From Acanthamoeba castellanii str. Neff (taxonomy: Eukaryota; Discosea; Longamoebia; Acanthamoebidae), in contig NW_004457372.1 of NCBI RefSeq assembly GCF_000313135.1, positions 131,912-149,015 of the forward strand: DNA of 17,104 nt, read 5' to 3'. The first letter of the stretch is position 1. The number at the start of each line of letters is the position of its first letter. Below are positions 9,613 to 17,104 of this stretch, piece by piece. The notes beneath the pieces are model-generated. The model searched no databases, was not told the DNA's origin, and saw nothing but the letters and a program-made list of their open reading frames with translations. The translations under genes and the position numbers were made by a program.

Positions 9613-10142
9613 GGTCTCCACAAATGGCGGATGTTGTGTTGCCCCCTTCGCAACCGTACGAGATGCCCGAGCGGGATGCAGATCTGATTTGATTATTTCT
9701 TTACGCAAAAAGAAAATTCAGAAAATTAGAGAAAGAAATTTTTTTTTTGTTTTACACGCTTGAGACCGCTTCTTGCACCACTGTCGGAAGGGCAAGAAGA
9801 ACATAGACCATGAGCAGGAGCCAGAAGGCAGCTAAGGATTGCCATGGCATCTGCCTTCAATGTGGAGAGCTGCCTTTTTGCGGAAATTTCTGAGCTAGGG
9901 TGGCCGTAGCATTGATTTGCACCAGATTTCCGCTCAATTCGAACCGAAACGGTATGGCACCCTGTGGAGATCCACCGCGTTCAACTGTTGCCGTTAGCAC
10001 TACCAACTTAGCAGAGCCGTGTGCACTCTGCAAGTAGTTCTGCTGAATTATATCGTTATTGCTTTTGGTCTCATCATCAATCTTTAACGCACGACAACAA
10101 ACCAACTGAGAATCATTTCCTTATTATAATTTTTGCACACCA
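9613..10142. promoter_or_regulatory. Divergent promoter region between the large gene and the kinase
   Basis: These 530 bp separate the start of the minus-strand gene (9612) from the start of the plus-strand kinase (10143). An A/T-rich stretch at about 9695-9752, including a T9-10 run, lies about 85-140 bp upstream of the minus-strand ATG. A TTATTATAATTTT tract at about 10122-10134 lies directly before the kinase ATG. It looks TATA-like but sits very close to the start codon. The stretch is visibly less GC-rich than the genes. It also contains the small minus-strand ORF candidate listed separately. Confidence 0.5.
9752..10116 (-). other. Candidate small spliced ORF with membrane-like tail, unresolved
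   Basis: A possible first exon 10116-10093 (MILSWFVV) is followed by a GTGCGT donor. A 50-nt intron ending ATTCAG (10043-10092) leads in phase to an open stretch 10042-9857 that ends in TGA (69 aa; it includes KLVVLTATVERGG and IPFRFELSG). A little further, 9850-9752 reads MPWQSLAAFWLLLMVYVLLAL, a convincing hydrophobic segment, in the same frame after the TGA. A second intron (donor GTGCAA at about 9920, acceptor AAGGCAG) could join the two. Against a real gene, the ATG lies only 26 bp from the divergent kinase ATG and no family is recognised. It may be a fossil gene fragment within the promoter region. Confidence 0.25.
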
Positions 10143-13100
10143 ATGGATGACCCAGGCCCACAACCACACGCCCAGCAGCAACACCACCGCACACTTTCAC
10201 ATCCATCACACCCGTACGAGCAGCCGTCGCAGCAGGAGCGGCGGATCCAAGCGCTCAAGGCCGAGCAGGAGCGGTTGGAGGAAGAGATCGAAAAGCTCAA
10301 GTACGACCTGGAGCACGAGCGCGATGAGGACATCACACACGCGCAGCCTACGGAAAAGCCCGCCGGCCGCCTCGTGCTGGGCCTCGACGTCGGCACCACC
10401 GGCGCCAAGGCCTTCATCTACGACGAACGGTGCACTACACACCACACCACGCACACCTGCGCCGCTGTCGACACACATCGAGTAGTACTCACTCGAGTTC
10501 ATGTTCGTGATCGTGTGGCCGCACAGCGCGAATTGCATTGCAGACTCCTACAAAGAGCTGACGCCCATCCGTGATGAACCGGGCCAGGAAGAGCAGTGCC
10601 CACAGGTTCGTTGGATCCAACGGTGTGTGTGTCGTGTGTGTCGTGTGTGTCGTGTGTGTCGCAGAACCGGTTCTCCGCGGAACGACCAACGTTGTGGTGC
10701 CGTGGGTAGGAATTGTGGGACACGGTGATCCACCTCATCAAAAAGACGATGGGCAAGGCCGGGGTGCAGGCCAGCGACATTTGCGCCATGGGCGTCACCA
10801 CCCAGCGCAACACGCTCATTCTCTGGGACAAGTGCGTGCAAACGCTTCATGATCTGCCGCTGCTGCGTTTCGACACAGCAGTCGGACTCGCACTCACCCT
10901 ACCGCACGCGCGCGCAGAGAGACAGGAGAGCCGCTCTGCAATTTCGTCACCTGGCAGGACACCCGAACGGCCAAGTACTGCCGCCAATTGAACGATGCTC
11001 TCGCCTGTCGAGGTAAACACACGACACACACGACACACACGACACATACGACACACACGACACACACGACACACGACACGACCAACGACACGGCACTCTG
11101 ACTTGCTCTCACCTTTGTTATAAAGGGATACGATCGGCGGCGACTGTGGCGTACCGGATGACGCACAAGGTGAAGTATGCGCTCGCCAAGAACTACCACT
11201 TCCAGCCGACACACATCACGCCTCGGCTGGCATGGATGCTGCAGCGCCTGCCCAACGACAAGAAGCAGTACATCAAACAAGGCCGCCTCCTCTTCGGCCT
11301 CGTCGACAGCTACCTCATCTGGAAGTTCACCGGTTCGTTTCTTTCCTCGCTACTCAACATTTAGATCATAATATTGTGATCTAAATGTTTCTCATAATAC
11401 TATATTTATAGTGTCTATATACATGTAGAAATCATATTGTTATATTAACTGAATGGTAAGCGTTAACTGTAGATTTCCCACTTTAACAGGAGGAGCAGTG
11501 CATGCGACGGATTACAGCAATATATCGAGCACGGGCTTGTGGGACGTGTTTGTGATGAACTGGAACACGACCATCACCAACATGTGCAGGTGCCTGCTCC
11601 TCGCCTCTTCATTCCTTCTTCTTGCGTCTTCTTCTTCTTCTTCTTTTCTTCTTCTTCTTAGAGTCCTCTCACACCCATCACTCTCTCTCTCTCTCGCAGG
11701 ATTCCGCTGTCGATCATGCCCGAGATTCGACCGTCTTCGGGCGACTTCGGGGAGACGGTGCCGGAGATCTTCGGCGCTTCGATCCCCATCAGGGCCAACT
11801 GCGCGGACCAAGGCGCTGCCCTGTTCGGGGATGCTGCTTCTCCGTTGGCGATGCCAAGGTCACCGCCGGCACTGGGTGCTTCCTCGACGTCAACACTGGC
11901 ACTGGTACGCACCACACACACACACGCCACACACGCCACACACGCCACACACGCCACACACGCCACACACGCCACACACGCCACACACCCACACACCACA
12001 CACGCCACACACACGCCACACACCACACACACCACACACGACCGCACGCACGCCAAACACACAGGACGTAACTCCTATTAATCAATTCGTTATTTTAGTT
12101 CCGATCGGCTCGCCGGACGGGCTGTACCCCTTCGTGGCGTGGACCATCGGCGACAAGACCACCTTCATGATGGAGGGCCTCGCCTCCACGATCGGCACCG
12201 TCGTCAACTGGTCGCGCAACCACCTGGGCATATTCGACGAGGAGGAGGAGACGTCGGCCATCGCCTCGTCGGTGCCGAGCACGGAGGGCGTCTACTTTGT
12301 GCCGGCCTTCAGCGGACTCGGCGCGCCGCAGAGCGACGGCGGCGCACGCGGGGTCATCGTCGGCCTCTCGGCCACCACCACCAAAAGCCCATATCGTGCG
12401 CGCCATGCTCGAGGGCATCGCCTACAGGTTTGTTCCGCCCTTCACGGCACACACGGCACGGCACACACGACACACACGACACGCGGCCTCACTTGTTTGT
12501 GGACGGTACAGTATCAGCGACTTGATGGAGCTGGCGGAGGCGGTGGCCATTCTGCCCGAGCAGCCCGTGAGGATCAACGGCGGCCTCGTGCAGAACGACT
12601 TCCTCTGCCAGTTCCTGGCCGACATCCTCGACAAGCCGCTCAACCGGCCCCGCAACCCCTCGCGTGCGACGGCGGCGGGCATTGTCTTCCTGGCCGGGCT
12701 GGCGGCGGGCGTGTGGAGCGGAACGGACGAGCTGGAGGGGCTGCGCAAGAGCGAGTGCGTCTTCATGCCCTCCATGGATCCCGACACCCGAATGGCCATG
12801 ATCCGCGGCTGGAAATGCGCCACCATCAGGTATGCCTTCTTCGTTCTTCATTCTTCGCTTCATTCTTCGTTCTTTATTCTGATTTCTTATTTCGATTTTT
12901 CTTATTAATGTTGTGTTTTGTTTGTTTTTCATGTTCTTTTCTAACGGGAGCAAGGGTTGAATTGGCCGACAGATCGCTGTCATCGAGCAAGCTCCGCAAG
13001 ATGAAGGCGGCCCTCCGACGGCAGGAAAAGGCCAGGAAGGAGAAGAAGGCCTTCGAGATGAACGCCGTCATGCACGACATCGTCGAGTACTTACTCCTCC

Positions 13101-13389
13101 CAGACCTCACACCCGTGTGCATGTGTGCTCACACTCACAACTTTTTCAACTCGGCAGCACGTTCAAGCTGGCGGCGACGCTCGGCGAGGAGGCCTTCACC
13201 AAACACGACGCCCAGGGCGGACACACGACAACCAACGGCGGCGCGCACTACGCCCGACACCCGGGGCCGCCCTCAACCGCCGCCGAGCCCAAGCCGTCGG
13301 CCGACCACCTACCGACCACCGAGCCGTCCGGGCTGGCGCGCCACCATCGCGCTGACTCAGCTCAGCCCGTGCCGCACGAATGCATGTAA
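10143..13389 (+). CDS. Glycerol kinase 5-like FGGY carbohydrate kinase
   Basis: It probably phosphorylates glycerol or a related polyol with ATP. Eleven exons fit in phase: 10143-10429, 10527-10605, 10710-10831, 10918-11012, 11126-11332, 11490-11589, 11700-11904, 12099-12427, 12512-12829, 12955-13086 and 13158-13389, giving about 701 aa. Residues 79-89 (LGLDVGTTGAK) are the phosphate-binding loop. TTQRNTLILWDK, FVTWQDTR, HATDYSNISSTGLWD, SVGDAKVTAGTGCFLDVNTG, VPAFSGLGAP and the NGGLVQNDFLCQF segment follow in FGGY order. The spacing, and the LRKSECVF end, favour GK5 over GlpK. Extra parts are a coiled coil at residues 31-62 and a basic tail of about 120 residues after the kinase domain. Two single-base frame breaks, at about 11830 (base missing) and 12383-12386 (extra A), cancel each other and fall in conserved motifs. 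The 3' end is 55 bp from a convergent gene. Confidence 0.88.
10623..10661 (+). repeat. (GTGTGTGTC)n repeat in kinase intron 2
   Basis: Four GTGTGTGTC-type units fill part of intron 2 (10606-10709, GTTCGT donor, GGGTAG acceptor). The segment 10625-10661 is the reverse complement of 11022-11058 in intron 4, apart from one position that pairs as G-U in RNA. Confidence 0.9.
11016..11093 (+). repeat. (ACACACGAC)n repeat in kinase intron 4
   Basis: About eight units of ACACACGAC, with small variants such as ACATACGAC, fill most of intron 4 (11013-11125, GTAAAC donor, TAAAG acceptor). The orientation is opposite to the array in intron 2 of the same gene. Confidence 0.9.
11356..11389. repeat. Perfect 13-bp inverted repeat (hairpin) in kinase intron 5
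   Basis: The arms AACATTTAGATCA (11356-11368) and TGATCTAAATGTT (11377-11389) are exact reverse complements around an 8-nt loop TAATATTG. A second small inverted repeat, ACTATA/TATAGT with a 2-nt spacer, follows at about 11399-11412. The intron (11333-11489, 157 nt) is AT-rich and longer than most in this gene, so the segment looks inserted. No coding content or target-site duplication is evident. Confidence 0.85.
11600..11699 (+). repeat. CTT/TCT and CT repeats in kinase intron 6
   Basis: Intron 6 (11590-11699, GTGCCT donor, CGCAG acceptor) is almost wholly pyrimidine-rich: CTTCTT-type repeats at about 11610-11660, then a CT run at 11681-11694 directly before the acceptor. It acts as an extended polypyrimidine tract. 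Confidence 0.8.
11917..12060 (+). repeat. (CACACGC)n tandem array in kinase intron 7
   Basis: More than ten CACACACGC-type units expand intron 7 to 194 nt (11905-12098, GTACGC donor, TTTTAG acceptor). The array is open in several frames and yields artificial His/Thr/Pro repeats if translated; it is not coding. Confidence 0.9.
12447..12484 (+). repeat. (CACACGACA) repeat in kinase intron 8
   Basis: A short copy of the same repeat family (GGCACACACGACACACACGA core) lies in the 84-nt intron 12428-12511, in the same orientation as the intron 4 array. Confidence 0.8.
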
Positions 13390-13444
13390 ATAACGAAGTG
13401 GGAATGATTCTTCTTCTTCTTCTTCACTGGGCTGACAGCATTGT

Positions 13445-14717
13445 TCACTGCTTGGCGACGCCCCACTTGTCGGGGAGGCTGAGGTGCGGCGGGTAGGCGG
13501 TCACGCCGAGGTCGAAGCTGAGCGGCTTCTCCCGCTTGGTCAGCAGAATGGGCGGCGGCTGCGCCGCACGGGGGACCACCTCGGCGGCGAGGAGGTGCAT
13601 GTCCTCGATGCCCAGCAGGCCACGAGCGCGCATGTTGCCCACGTGTGCCGTGCGCACCTTGAGCGCGTAGTCGATGTCAATCTGCACGTCGAACTTCCAC
13701 AACTGACGTGTTTGCACATGTCATCGAAATGATGATGTTAATCAACAGTTCAGCTATCATCATCGTCTTCTTCATCGCAGCACGATGGATGATCGGGAGG
13801 GCTACCTTGAAGGTGTGGTTCACCGAACCGTCCTTAGCGATGCTGTAGCGCCAGGTGAGGAACGAGTGCTTCGGCTCGACCTTCACCACCCTCTGCAGCA
13901 ATGAATCGTGACATGAGCGCGCGACACACGCACACGCACACGCACACGCACACGCACACGGGTCCTCTGCGGGGCGGCCAACGTACGAGGTCGGTGCGGG
14001 AAAGGGCGTCCCTGTCCTCGCTGGCGGCGAGGAAGTTGCGCTCCTCGAGCAGTCGCCGCTTGGATCGCTTCAGGAGCAGCTGGTACGATTCGTCGTACAG
14101 TCTGTCCACCGGCAACACACTCATCAGCGCACAGCAAACGACACAACTGACACGACACACGCCTCCGCACACACCACCGCACACACACACAAACAACACA
14201 ACACGTACCTGCCGGCCCAGTGTGCTTCGAGTTCGTCTTTATGGAGCGCGTGGTAGAGCCAGGCGGTGAAGTCGGTCGAGTAGAGGAAGGCGAAGGCGGC
14301 CACGCTGGTCACAATCATGTAGAACGTCTTCTTCCTGAACACGATCTACCGAGCTTCATGATTAATTGAATCATCATCGTCGAGCTCATGATACGTGCGT
14401 AGAAAAAGAAATCGTGAGCGATTAAAGGCATTTGGAATGAAAATGCGAACCTCAACGGTCTCATCAGTTCGCTTGAGCTCGACTCGGGGTCGACGAGGAG
14501 GCAGAGGCGGGGGCAGCGTCGATGCCGTAGATGTCGAAGAAGGGCTGGCTTCAGCCGGGGCCGGGTTCGTGCTGTAGGGCCTTCGGCTGCAGTTGTGCGT
14601 CCTCCATCCGTTCCGCATCTGAACCAAATCAATGCGATTCCATTGGATTCGAGATCTCACGCGAAGGGCAGATGTCGGGACGCCCGACCGTGCCGATGCC
14701 ACGATGGCGCGCTTCAT
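13445..14717 (-). CDS. Probable mitochondrial inner-membrane protein, family not recognised
   Basis: Six exons join in phase: 14717-14661, 14618-14451, 14345-14209, 14101-13987, 13892-13806 and 13702-13445, giving 273 aa. The N-terminus is basic, hydroxylated and free of acids (MKRAIVASARSGVPTSALR, then SRRPYSTNPAP), as in mitochondrial presequences with a processing site near RRPYS. A Pro/Ser linker follows. One membrane span lies at residues about 82-104 (FYMIVTSVAAFAFLYSTDFTAW). After a basic helix (LLLKRSKRRLLEERNF), the C-terminal 130 residues look mixed alpha/beta (WRYSIAKDGSVNHTFK, then FDVQIDIDYALKV). This layout of presequence, single span and intermembrane-space or matrix domain is shared by Tim21- and Coa1-like proteins, but I see no diagnostic motif. 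The first intron (42 nt) is in frame and stop-free, so it may be optional. The gene starts 93 bp after the deacetylase stop. Confidence 0.72.
13925..13960. repeat. (CACACG)n repeat in an intron of the mitochondrial-type gene
   Basis: Six or seven CACACG units fill the middle of the 94-nt intron 13893-13986 (minus-strand GTACGT donor, CTGCAG acceptor). Confidence 0.85.
14139..14203. repeat. CACAC-rich degenerate repeat in an intron of the mitochondrial-type gene
   Basis: Interrupted CACACAC, CACGCCTCCGCACACACC and ACACAAACAAC units fill the 107-nt intron 14102-14208 (minus-strand GTACGT donor, GGACAG acceptor). Confidence 0.75.
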
Positions 14718-14726
14718 CTTCTGTCT

Positions 14727-14778
14727 TCTTGTTTTGTTTTGTTTTTTTTTGTTTTATCTTTTTTTTTTTTTTTATTAT
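14727..14778 (-). terminator. 3' UTR and poly(A)-signal-like A tract after the deacetylase gene
   Basis: On the minus strand, an AATAATAAA sequence starting about 32 nt after the deacetylase stop runs into an A15-16 tract and further A-rich DNA, which ends about 20 bp before the next gene's ATG (14717). The AATAAA can serve as the cleavage/polyadenylation signal, and the A tract could keep the downstream start region free of nucleosomes. The 93-bp gap would have to hold the 3' end of one gene and the promoter of the next. Confidence 0.5.
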
Positions 14779-14810
14779 TCCTGGCATTCCACGAATGCAC
14801 GCCCTGCTCT

Positions 14811-16210
14811 TCAGCTGAAGATCTGGAGGCCCTCGGCGAAGCGCACGTTGGTGGCGCCGGTGTTGGCCGCCACCCTTTGGCCGAGGCCAGTAAGCATGGT
14901 GCTCACGGCAGTGCTGTTGGGGTACTGCGTCTTGTGCTCCAGCCACGACTTGATCTGATTGACCACCATCAGCAGGCAGTCGCGCGCGTGTTGTGTGCGT
15001 GTCGTGTGTGTCATGTGTGTCGTTTGTGAGGAGTACCTTGACGTCGAGAACGGAGGAGATATCGATGTAGTGCGAGGGAGTGATGAAGTCCCACATGTAG
15101 TACTCCTCGACCTGGGCTGGCGACGGGCCAATCTCAGGCATCAGAAGGCTCAGCCCGGCCTCGAAGTGAGTCTGAGAAAGAGTGAAAGAGAGAGAGAGAC
15201 AAAGAGAAATGGTTGGAGTCATTGAGTCTACGCCTCTCGTCTTTTGCTGCTATGGTGGCGTTACCTCCAAAGCGAATCGGCCCGCAGCCTGTGCGTTCGT
15301 ACGAATGGCAGCAGCCATTAGTACGTGCGCTGTGTCGCGTGCGATGCAAATGCGCGGTGTGGTATGTGTGGCATGCGCTGTACCTGGTGGTCGGGGTGGT
15401 AGCCCAGATCGGCCCAGCCCTGAGAGGGCTTCATTTCGAAGCGCGGGTACGGCCACCAGCTCATAACGATCTGCGGCTGGAACCGCCTGATGGCCGCAAT
15501 CATCGATGCCTTGACCTGTACACATCGGCGGCCCAGAATCCCTCTCGTCAGCGAACCGGCGCGGCTGAGCGGCTAAACTGTCGAGTAGGCGACGCACCTG
15601 AGCGAAGGGATACGAAGTGAGCTGGCTGTCCTCGTAGTCCAGCAGCAGCACGTTCTTCTCCGGCACGCCCAGGACCTGATGTGCATGCAAGGTGGTGAGA
15701 ATGGCAAGACGGCGAGCAATGGGAGAGAGCAGAGCGTACGCGAGCGGCATTGAAGGCCTCCTGCCTCCTCGTGGCCGCGATCTGCTCCGATGACCAGCCA
15801 GCGCAGAGAGGGTTGGCGCAGCCCTTGTCGCTGCATGCGTTCGAGGTGCGTCACGCAGGAATTAAAGGACCAGAATTTAGCGAAAATGCAAAATAATAAC
15901 AATGATATTAATTACAATAAAACGAGTGGGAAGAGGAGTACCCGTTGGTGGCGATGGTGTAGAAGACTTCGGTACCCTGGGCGGTGAGGAGAGCGATGGT
16001 GCCGCCCACGGCGGCTTCGATGTCATCGGGGTGCGCCGAAATGAGGAGCACCCGCTTGCCCACCCACTTACGCAGGTCGAGGGGCACCGCGGCGCCAGAT
16101 TTGAGGGACGAAGATGAGGCCGACGGCGGCATACCCGACTCCAGCGACGCCTGCGAAAGCGAAGCCAAAAGAGCGAAGACTGCGAAAAAAGCGACGAAAG
16201 TGCGAAGCAT
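14811..16210 (-). CDS. Secreted PIG-L/LmbE-family sugar N-deacetylase
   Basis: The family (PF02585) removes acetyl groups from GlcNAc-containing substrates using zinc. Six exons join in phase: 16210-15942, 15830-15740, 15675-15598, 15515-15384, 15171-15037 and 14954-14811, giving 282 aa. The start gives a clean signal peptide (MLRTFVAFFAVFALLASLSQA). Residues 59-63 (AHPDD) carry the zinc-binding and catalytic HPDD motif; ATNGDKGC and QEAFNAARVLGV follow in family order. HPDHQTH (186-192) supplies the remaining zinc histidine. The nearly full-length domain without a membrane anchor resembles bacterial-type LmbE enzymes more than the ER PIG-L of GPI-anchor synthesis, so an extracellular or lysosomal amino-sugar substrate is plausible. 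An ATG in the same frame at 16369 exists, but it would bury the signal peptide. All key residues are present, with no frame breaks. Confidence 0.9.
14986..15029. repeat. (GTGTGTC)n repeat in deacetylase intron 5
   Basis: Units of GTGTGCGTGTCGTGTGTGTC and CATGTGTGTCG fill half of the 82-nt intron 14955-15036 (minus-strand GTACTC donor, AATCAG acceptor). In the gene's sense strand it reads as ACACACGAC. Confidence 0.85.
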
Positions 16211-17104
16211 CAGGGAATTGGGGGGAGTGTGAGGAAGAGGGAAGAGAATAAGGAAGGCGCAAGCTTGAGGAAAACTGTTTCTTCTGCCCGCCACTGACGA
16301 AAAGTACGTCGGAGTTGGGCAGCTGGGCTCATTCCTTGCGCCAAATGTGGCCCGCGCCTCTTCACGCAAGTAGCACGACGTGGAATGGTTTGCATTTGTT
16401 CATTTGCAAAGTGGCGCCCACAAGTGCTGCTAACATTGCTACCCCTGGTGCTGAGTCCATCGGACCCAGGTTGGCCTCGCTGGTGTCGTATGTTGGGAGA
16501 TGCTTGCTAGTGGTGGGTGACGTGGCGCCTTCGGCTGCGGCCGCCGAAGAGGCGCGCGGGAAGGGTGACGACGCGCACAACGGCGTGGGTCACTCCACGG
16601 ATGACTGGGCTCACGATCGGGATGTGCATGGCTGGATGGAGCGCAAATTGTGAGCTCAGCTGGTTCAGAAGGTAGGGATGGTTCTGTCAAGTCAAGGCGT
16701 ACCTTGAGTAGGGTTGTGTGAAGGTGAGTCTCTTGTAGTATGTATGTGTGTTTAGTTTGTGTTGATAGTGAAAGCTAGCTGGGACGCCTATTTATCATGA
16801 AACTACAAATCTGAGGTTCCATCCAGTCACTGGAATTGCTGGCATTTTTCAGCTAGCAAGTTGCTGGCCTTTCGGATCTCAATCAGAATGGGTCCAGGGG
16901 AACTCATTCCCATGCAAGAATCTGACCTCACGAACTCAACTTCTCACCCCTGGCAAGTTCTAAGACCAACGCTGATCGCAACCTCCCGCCAGCTTCCCCG
17001 GACTCAGTTAATGACGGTAATGGACAGAATTAACAAACGCACAGAAAAATGGATGCATGAGTCAGAATAGAGGACAGCCTGTTCTTTTCTTTTTGGAGTC
17101 CGAT
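16211..17104. other. Intergenic or unresolved region upstream of the deacetylase
   Basis: No gene can be established. Open frames of 70-110 codons overlap on both strands at about 16315-16690, and none matches a family I know. On the minus strand, a 40-codon ORF at about 16527-16640 begins MHIPIVSPVIRGVTHAVVRV, basic and amphipathic enough for a presequence, but no convincing next exon follows. The stretch 16211-16400 must contain the deacetylase promoter. From about 16720 the DNA becomes more AT-rich with TGTGTGTTTAG-like stretches and stops in all frames. One short plus-strand ORF from the ATG at 16889 to 17070 (60 codons) has no recognisable features. Confidence 0.5.

Noticed and set aside
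11820..11835. Programmed ribosomal frameshift in the kinase
   Set aside because: No slippery heptamer or stem is visible, and a second opposite break 550 bp on points to sequence error.
11016..12060. CRISPR-like array from the regularly spaced CACACGAC units
   Set aside because: Units are contiguous 7-9-mers with no unique spacers, and they lie inside spliceosomal introns of a eukaryotic gene.
11453..13393. 646-codon plus-strand ORF containing His-Thr-Pro repeats
   Set aside because: The frame runs through introns 6-9; the HTP repeats are the translated CACACGC array and splice sites fit the kinase motifs much better.
14727..14778. Retroposon poly(A) tail
   Set aside because: The A tract sits right after an AATAAA-like signal of an intron-containing gene; no target duplication or processed copy is seen.

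Overview
The window looks like nuclear DNA of a GC-rich amoeba, most probably Acanthamoeba or a close relative. The evidence is short introns (mostly 64-125 nt, with GTACG, GTGCG or GTAAC donors), many exons per gene, intergenic gaps of 25-145 bp in most places, (CACACGAC)-type tandem repeats inside introns, and eukaryotic families such as a GK5-type glycerol kinase. This assignment is inference; no marker RNA is present. Gene models were built by hand by matching reading frame, splice-site phase and protein continuity.

Layout. (1) 1-1272, plus strand: decayed DNA. It holds weak traces that might be a PP2C-like tail, then a clear pseudogene of a secreted carbohydrate esterase family 2 (SGNH/GDSL-type) protein that has lost its catalytic segments. 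(2) 1297-5547, minus strand: two adjacent membrane-anchored glycosyltransferase genes. One is GT92-like with a DTD motif. The other is a two-domain protein, WbsX-like at the N-terminus and GT4-like at the C-terminus. They look like Golgi enzymes of surface-glycan synthesis. (3) 5690-9612, minus strand: one large nine-exon gene for a protein of about 1085 aa that I do not recognise. It has an N-terminal coiled coil, a charged segment with an AT-hook, three WPPPPPG repeats and a helical C-terminal domain. (4) 9613-10142: a divergent promoter region carrying an odd minus-strand small-ORF candidate. (5) 10143-13389, plus strand: an eleven-exon GK5-like FGGY sugar kinase with extra N- and C-terminal tails. 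(6) 13445-14717, minus strand: a six-exon gene for a probable mitochondrial inner-membrane protein. (7) 14811-16210, minus strand: a six-exon secreted PIG-L/LmbE-family deacetylase. (8) 16211-17104: no gene I can establish.

Four otherwise good gene models need single-base corrections or an unusual intron: the GT92-like gene near 2220, the large gene at 6784-6789, and the kinase at about 11830 and 12383-12386. Either the assembly has indel errors or some copies are decaying. The strongest structural observation is a pair of reverse-complementary intronic repeats, 37 nt with one G-U wobble, that flank kinase exons 3 and 4. I see no tRNA, rRNA, CRISPR array or intact transposon.
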